Part shown: one piece after another, positions 60,119 to 64,000 of the stretch
How positions within the stretch are numbered: the first letter of the stretch is position 1
How the letters are laid out: every line of letters begins with the position of its first letter
Origin: CBDCWT01 sp965223305
GTDB lineage: Bacteria > Planctomycetota > Planctomycetia > Pirellulales > Pirellulaceae
Direction of reading: 5' to 3'
Length of the DNA: 64,000 nt
Assembly (NCBI GenBank): GCA_965223305.1
Contig: CBDCWT010000079.1
Span: forward strand, 186,001-250,000
Position numbers and translations under genes: made by a program
Notes under the pieces: model-generated
Told to the model about the DNA's origin: nothing
Seen by the model: the letters and a program-made list of their open reading frames with translations, nothing else
Database searches by the model: none

Positions 60119-61078
60119 CTAGCCTCCATCTCGTAGGTGACGGCAACCGCCGAAGAACCCGGATTGCGGATACCAATCCAGCATCATGCCGAAGGTGTAG
60201 TCGTTTGCCACATCTCCGGAGACTGGATGCCAGAACTTGATGATCAAGAACAGCGACTCGGATAGCGCAACACCGGCGTCGTACTTCATCTGAAATGTGT
60301 GCCCGCGCTGGCCCACGAAGTTCTGGAAATAGTCAGGATTGACAGTAATCCAGTCCAGCACCGCGTCTTGCAGCCCGAAAACCATCATGGTTTCCATGTT
60401 GAAACCGCGTGTCTTGGGCGACGCGTCGCCGACATCACCTCCGGGGGGAACAGGGATGCCGCTATCTGGAACCAGGAAGGGACGCGGTCCATCAGAATGA
60501 ACGTAGCGAAAGAACGGGTAGATCGAGAAGTTCTCGGCTGGTTGCAGGGCAAACACCATGTTCGGCATCAAGATCCAAGACCCACCACCGAGGCCCTTGT
60601 CGTTGTCACCGGTTGGGGCGATCGCGTCGAACGATGGCACCACAGCCCGGACAAAGTCACTCTGGGTTCCGATGAGCCAAAAGAACTTGAGCCGTGTGTC
60701 GCCCATGCCTGTGTGGTGCCCGAGAACGTCGGTGCCGGCATAGGTTAGAGGAACCTCGATATTTGCCAGAAAGCTCTGCTCGCCGACCTTCAGGGGGATG
60801 TAAGGACTGATTTTATAGGCGGCGGTATCTCCCTGGTCCTCGGACAGCTTGTTCCACTCGAATTCGTGCATCAGGTGGAACGTGACCTGCGTCGGATCGC
60901 TGGGATCCGCTCCACTCGCCTCCTGATCCTGTCCCCGCAGGATCGCGTCGATTTGCAGATCCACGGACTTGATGTCCTGACCGAACAACGTCTGCCCGCA
61001 GATTGCCGCTGCGAATAGTGTGTTGAAGACCGCGCATCCGAACACCACCCGGAACTGCCCCCAAGTCTGGTGGTTCAT
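60119..61078 (-). CDS. Putative outer-membrane beta-barrel protein
   Basis: I chose ATG 61078, which directly precedes a signal peptide (FRVVFGCAVFNTLFAAAICGQTLFGQ), over 61150. The 319-residue product lacks cytoplasmic motifs. It has alternating polar/hydrophobic stretches typical of barrels: QVTFHLMHEFEWNKLSE, FLANIEVPLTYAGTDVLG, GMGDTRLKFFWLIGT, SFDAIAPTGDNDKGLGGGSWI, FSIYPFFRYVHSDG, FQMKYDAGVALSESLFLIIKFWHP, and FGMMLDWYPQ. It somewhat resembles the transporters of the phenol-degradation MetA type. Its stop is 7 bases before the next start, so both are co-transcribed. The C-terminus lacks a terminal aromatic. Confidence 0.65.
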   Translation of the reverse strand: MNHQTWGQFRVVFGCAVFNTLFAAAICGQTLFGQDIKSVDLQIDAILRGQDQEASGADPSDPTQVTFHLMHEFEWNKLSEDQGDTAAYKISPYIPLKVGEQSFLANIEVPLTYAGTDVLGHHTGMGDTRLKFFWLIGTQSDFVRAVVPSFDAIAPTGDNDKGLGGGSWILMPNMVFALQPAENFSIYPFFRYVHSDGPRPFLVPDSGIPVPPGGDVGDASPKTRGFNMETMMVFGLQDAVLDWITVNPDYFQNFVGQRGHTFQMKYDAGVALSESLFLIIKFWHPVSGDVANDYTFGMMLDWYPQSGFFGGCRHLRDGG

Positions 61079-61336
61079 TTTGCCCCATCCCCCCGGTGCT
61101 AACGTTTGAACGAGAACTGCCGCCTTTTCGATATCGACTCGTTGTGCCAATTATCACGGAGAAAAAGTTTACCGGCGCCCGATTACGCCTACAGCCGGGC
61201 TGCTGTATGCGGTTTCCGCGGAGTTTTCCAGATGTACCGATCGCGGAATTTGGGAGAGCTGGTGGGAGCGTCCGGGGCGGAAAAACTCGCGTTGGTACGC
61301 TAACTCCCCTCTTAGTGGCGTGATTTCGTCTTTCGT

Positions 61337-61520
61337 CACTCTCCCCTTGGGGAGAGTCGGCCCGCAGGGCCGGAGAGGGGGCCCTCCTCGGACGCTACGC
61401 GTCGGTTTCGCTGGGGAACCGTGGGCTAACGCCCAGCGGCTGATTTGGAGCGTAGCCGAACTCGCCAGAGTTTGGCGGACTGCATGAAGCGCCAGAGCTG
61501 CACCGCCTCCACCTAGGAGA
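61337..61520 (+). repeat. Dispersed intergenic repeat (type C), copy 4 (full length)
   Basis: CACTCTCCCCTTGGGGAGAG, CGGCCCGCAGGGCCGGAGAG, CGCTACGCGTCGGTTTCGCT, GGGGAACCGTGGGCTAACGC, CCAGCGGCTGATTTGGAGCG, then a GCCGAACTCGCCAGAGTTTG segment, a TGCATGAAGCG segment and GAGCTGCACCGCCTC. It is the most complete unit, and a second partial unit follows directly. Confidence 0.8.
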
Positions 61521-61539
61521 TCGCGCAGCTTTTAGGTTA

Positions 61540-61620
61540 GTGCGTGATTTCGTCTTTGGTCACTCTCCCCTTGGGGAGAGTCGGCCCGCAGGGCCGGAGA
61601 GGGGGGCACGCCTCGGGGGC
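61540..61620 (+). repeat. Dispersed intergenic repeat (type C), copy 5 (partial)
   Basis: GTGCGTGATTTCGTCTTTGG, CACTCTCCCCTTGGGGAGAG, CGGCCCGCAGGGCCGGAGAG then divergent sequence. With copy 4 it makes a tandem pair in the gap between the response-regulator and outer-membrane genes, where no gene was seen. Confidence 0.7.
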
Positions 61621-61703
61621 GACCACTCCCGGGCAGCCCTCACCGGTGAGGTGGATGTCCCAAAAGTTTGTTCAATCGTGAGATGTAGAAGCTGCACGAC
61701 CAC

Positions 61704-62321
61704 CTACGGCGGCGACGTCTTCCGGACATGAACGCGCCGCACAAGCTGCACGTCGTTCTCGACATTGAGCTTGTCAAGCACATTCGAGCGGTGCTTCGAA
61801 CATGTTGGCAAACTGATCTGAAGTATCGCCGCAATCTGTTTCATCGAGTGGCCAGCCACTAGCAGGTCCATGACCTCGCGTTCGCGAGGCGTCAGCTGCA
61901 GCAACCTGTTTTCGATGTCGTCGTGAGGATCAGATGCCTGGCGATTCTTCCTGTCCTGCTCGATCGCACGCTGCACCTGTTCTAGCAAGTCTTGCTGGTT
62001 GGCAGGCTTCTCCAAGAAGGCAAAAGCGCCTCCTTTGAAAGCGCGAACGCACATCGGGACGTCTGCATGTCCAGTTAGGATGATGATCGGTAGACCGCAT
62101 CTCTGCTCGACCAGAGTTTCTTGCAATTCTAAGCCGCTCATCCCCGGCATGCGCACGTCGAGGACGAGACAGCCTGGAGCAGTCGGATCAAACGACTCAA
62201 GGAACTCATTCGCGGAAGCGTAGGTAGCTACTTGTAAATCGACTGACTCAAGCAGCCACTTCAGTCCCTCTCGAACACTCTGATCGTCGTCAACAACGAC
62301 GACGGTCGGCTTGCGGTGCAT
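61704..62321 (-). CDS. FixJ/LuxR-type response regulator
   Basis: The 205-residue product has a receiver domain (about 5-120; VVVVDDDQSVREGL, phosphorylated Asp in CLVLDVRMPGMSG near 55, ILTGHADVPMCVRAFKGGAFAFLEKP with the conserved Thr and Lys). A LuxR-type helix-turn-helix lies at about 140-200 (LTPREREVMDLLVAGHSMKQIAAILQISLPTCSKHRSNVLDKL). It follows the histidine-kinase gene with a four-base gap, so they form a two-component system. The recognition helix carries PTCSKHR where most members have a TV(E/K) pattern. Target genes are unknown; the nearby porin operon is a candidate. Confidence 0.93.
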   Translation of the reverse strand: MHRKPTVVVVDDDQSVREGLKWLLESVDLQVATYASANEFLESFDPTAPGCLVLDVRMPGMSGLELQETLVEQRCGLPIIILTGHADVPMCVRAFKGGAFAFLEKPANQQDLLEQVQRAIEQDRKNRQASDPHDDIENRLLQLTPREREVMDLLVAGHSMKQIAAILQISLPTCSKHRSNVLDKLNVENDVQLVRRVHVRKTSPP

Positions 62322-62325
62322 CGGC

Positions 62326-63867
62326 CTAGTCCTCGGATTGACACGCCGGCAAGTCGATGTGGATGCCGGCGCCTCCTATTGATGAATCTTCGAGCCATAT
62401 CTTTCCACGATGTGACTCGATTATGCTCTGACAGATACCCAGTCCGATACCCAAGCCATCGGCTTTGGAAGTGTAGAATGGCTCGAATACTTGCTCCGCC
62501 ATATTAGGTGTAATCCCCGGACCAGAATCCTCGACGACAACCTCTACACGGCCAGGATCTCTCACATAGCTCGAGATCATTATTCTCCGATCGCTGGCAT
62601 CGCTCTCAGCGAGAGCATCACACGCGTTGCGGATCAAATTCAACAATACTTGTTGGATTTCGATCGAGTCAGCTTCTACCTTCGGTAGATTCTCCCCCAG
62701 TTTAAGTTGAACGGAGATGTTCTCCTGCTTCACCTCCGCTTCAACAAACTTGTATATCTCACTGGCCAGGTCGTTGACGTCGACTGGTTGGCGTTGGCCT
62801 TCGTGCCGCTGCACCAGGTGGCGGAGTCGCCTAATGATGTCACCTGCCCGCTGCGCGTCTTCGGCGATTCGTGACAAAACGGACATGGTCTCCGTTCTGT
62901 CGAGTTTTCCCCGGTCGATGCGCATCAACGCGCCTTCTGCGAAGGCGGACATTGCGGCCAACGGCTGGTTCAGCTCGTGGGCTAAGCCGGTGGCCATTTC
63001 ACCCAATGTGGTCAGCCGAGCGGCATGTGTCAACTTGACCTGCTGATTATGCAGCGCCTCAGCTGTGCGTTTCCGCTCAGTAATGTCCAGAAATGTCACA
63101 ACGGAGCCCACAAGCTGTCCATCATGTCTGATGGGAATAGACCGATATTCTGCAGGAAAACTAGTACCGTCCGCCTTCCAGAAGACTTCGTCGTCTACGT
63201 GAGTCGGTTTCCCCTCATGAAATGCTGCGTAGATGCGGCATTCGTGTCTCGGATACTCCGAGCCGTCGGGATGCGAATGATGCATCAAGTCATGCATGTT
63301 CTTTCCCAACAGTTCGTCGATGTGGCGGTAGCCCAGCGTTACCACACAAGCCTGATTGCAGAACGTGCAGTTTCCATCGAGGTCGACACCGTAGATCGCT
63401 TCAGCGGTGGAGTCGAGCAAGAGCCGGACTTGTTCTTCACTGGCCCGCAAGGCGTCTTCGACCTGCATCCGGTGAGTTGCGTCACGAACGTCGGCGCAGA
63501 TCAGAACGGCGTTCTCTGTATGCATTGGGCTCAGGCTGACCTCTACAGGAAACTCACTGCCGTCTCGGCGAACTCCCAGCAGTCTCCCAGTCTTTCCCAT
63601 CGGTCGCGCGTGGGGATGGTCAATGTAGGAGTCCCGGTAGCTTACGTGGTCCTGCCGGAAGCGTTCTGGAACGAGTGTCTCGATCTCGCGCGAGACAAGA
63701 TCACCTTGCTCGTACCCGAACAGTTTTTCAGCCTGCGAATTGACCAACACAATTTTCCCTGCAGTATCGGTAATGATGATTCCGTCGGGCATGGAGTCTA
63801 GGAACTCGCCAAGGTGACCTTCGATTAGTTCGCGAGTTGATTGAAACAAACGATCGTCGGAACGCAT
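62326..63867 (-). CDS. Soluble PAS-PAS sensor histidine kinase
   Basis: I chose ATG 63867 (GGAAGGG 7 bases upstream) over 63909. The 513-residue product has two PAS domains (about 15-135 and 145-270): FLDSMPDGIIITDTAGKIVLVNSQAEKLFGY and LLLDSTAEAIYGVDLDGNCTFCNQACVVTLGY, each followed by a PAC motif. A HisKA dimerisation domain follows with GLAHELNQPLAAM (His near 294) and a HATPase domain with NLIRNACDAL, VEDSGPGI and GLGIGLGICQSIIESH. There is no membrane segment, so the signal is cytoplasmic; the FixL-like arrangement suggests redox, oxygen or small-molecule sensing, but no haem ligand can be confirmed. The partner regulator is the next gene. Confidence 0.92.
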   Translation of the reverse strand: MRSDDRLFQSTRELIEGHLGEFLDSMPDGIIITDTAGKIVLVNSQAEKLFGYEQGDLVSREIETLVPERFRQDHVSYRDSYIDHPHARPMGKTGRLLGVRRDGSEFPVEVSLSPMHTENAVLICADVRDATHRMQVEDALRASEEQVRLLLDSTAEAIYGVDLDGNCTFCNQACVVTLGYRHIDELLGKNMHDLMHHSHPDGSEYPRHECRIYAAFHEGKPTHVDDEVFWKADGTSFPAEYRSIPIRHDGQLVGSVVTFLDITERKRTAEALHNQQVKLTHAARLTTLGEMATGLAHELNQPLAAMSAFAEGALMRIDRGKLDRTETMSVLSRIAEDAQRAGDIIRRLRHLVQRHEGQRQPVDVNDLASEIYKFVEAEVKQENISVQLKLGENLPKVEADSIEIQQVLLNLIRNACDALAESDASDRRIMISSYVRDPGRVEVVVEDSGPGITPNMAEQVFEPFYTSKADGLGIGLGICQSIIESHRGKIWLEDSSIGGAGIHIDLPACQSED

Positions 63868-64000
63868 CAGGCAACCCTTCCGCTGCGGCTCGTGCGAAAC
63901 TCTTGCCATCCTGGCACACCGGGCCTCGGGTGAACGTTGATTTCTTGCCTAACACGAGCGCGGCGGCCCCATGCCGAACAATTCGGTTAAAAGCAAGTTT

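Overview
The window looks like a chromosomal segment of a planctomycete, probably of the Pirellulaceae/Pirellulales. I infer this from lineage-typical protein families: a DUF1549/DUF1553 protein followed by a Tat-exported DUF1501 protein, a giant secreted protein with an N-terminal LEPR-xLL motif plus cohesin- and dockerin-like modules, DUF1581/DUF1583-type proteins, a DUF2752 protein, tandem NfeD-family membrane proteins, and many large exported proteins. Genes are moderately GC-rich, often start with GTG or TTG, and form short overlapping operons separated by repeat-rich gaps. No rRNA, tRNA, CRISPR array or phage module was seen.

Layout. 0-10 kb: a reverse-strand ECF sigma factor, a very large exported DUF1583-type protein, a haem-motif/squalene-cyclase-like repeat protein, a small STN-like protein and a transglutaminase-elicitor-like protein. 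10-15 kb: a compact trio with an asparagine-synthetase-like ligase lacking the glutaminase cysteine, a radical SAM protein and a flavin-halogenase-like protein, flanked on both sides by long inverted repeats. 15-26 kb: the DUF1549/1553 and DUF1501 pair, then a frameshifted ~1,940-residue secreted protein. 26-34 kb: a PpiC-type isomerase operon (reverse), an exported ManD-family dehydratase, an RmlB-like epimerase, a repeat-filled 1.1 kb gap and a tandem-GGDEF protein (reverse). 34-39.4 kb: a coupled operon of an exported VCBS/FG-GAP protein and a RhaS/LsrB-class sugar ABC transporter whose ATPase is fused to one permease. 39-46 kb: a STAS-GspE/PilB pair (reverse), a CtpA-type protease and an MMPL exporter. 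46-52 kb: glnA with a clear terminator, an RraA-like protein, purE, mtnA and ald (reverse). 52-58 kb: a TPR protein, a DUF2752 protein, an alpha/beta hydrolase and two NfeD proteins. 58-64 kb: two outer-membrane-type proteins and a soluble PAS histidine kinase/FixJ-type regulator pair (all reverse).

The most notable non-coding content is a set of dispersed repeats. A 174-bp element occurs three times (49021, 50388, 58128). It has ATTATTCATGA-type terminal inverted repeats and 4-bp YTAR-like flanking duplications, and it keeps a 51-codon reading frame open on both strands. Two copies in inverted orientation bracket mtnA. A 17-bp hairpin repeat occurs six times with a compensatory change in its stem. 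Two further longer repeat families fill the gaps at 10, 14.8, 31.4, 58.4 and 61.4 kb.
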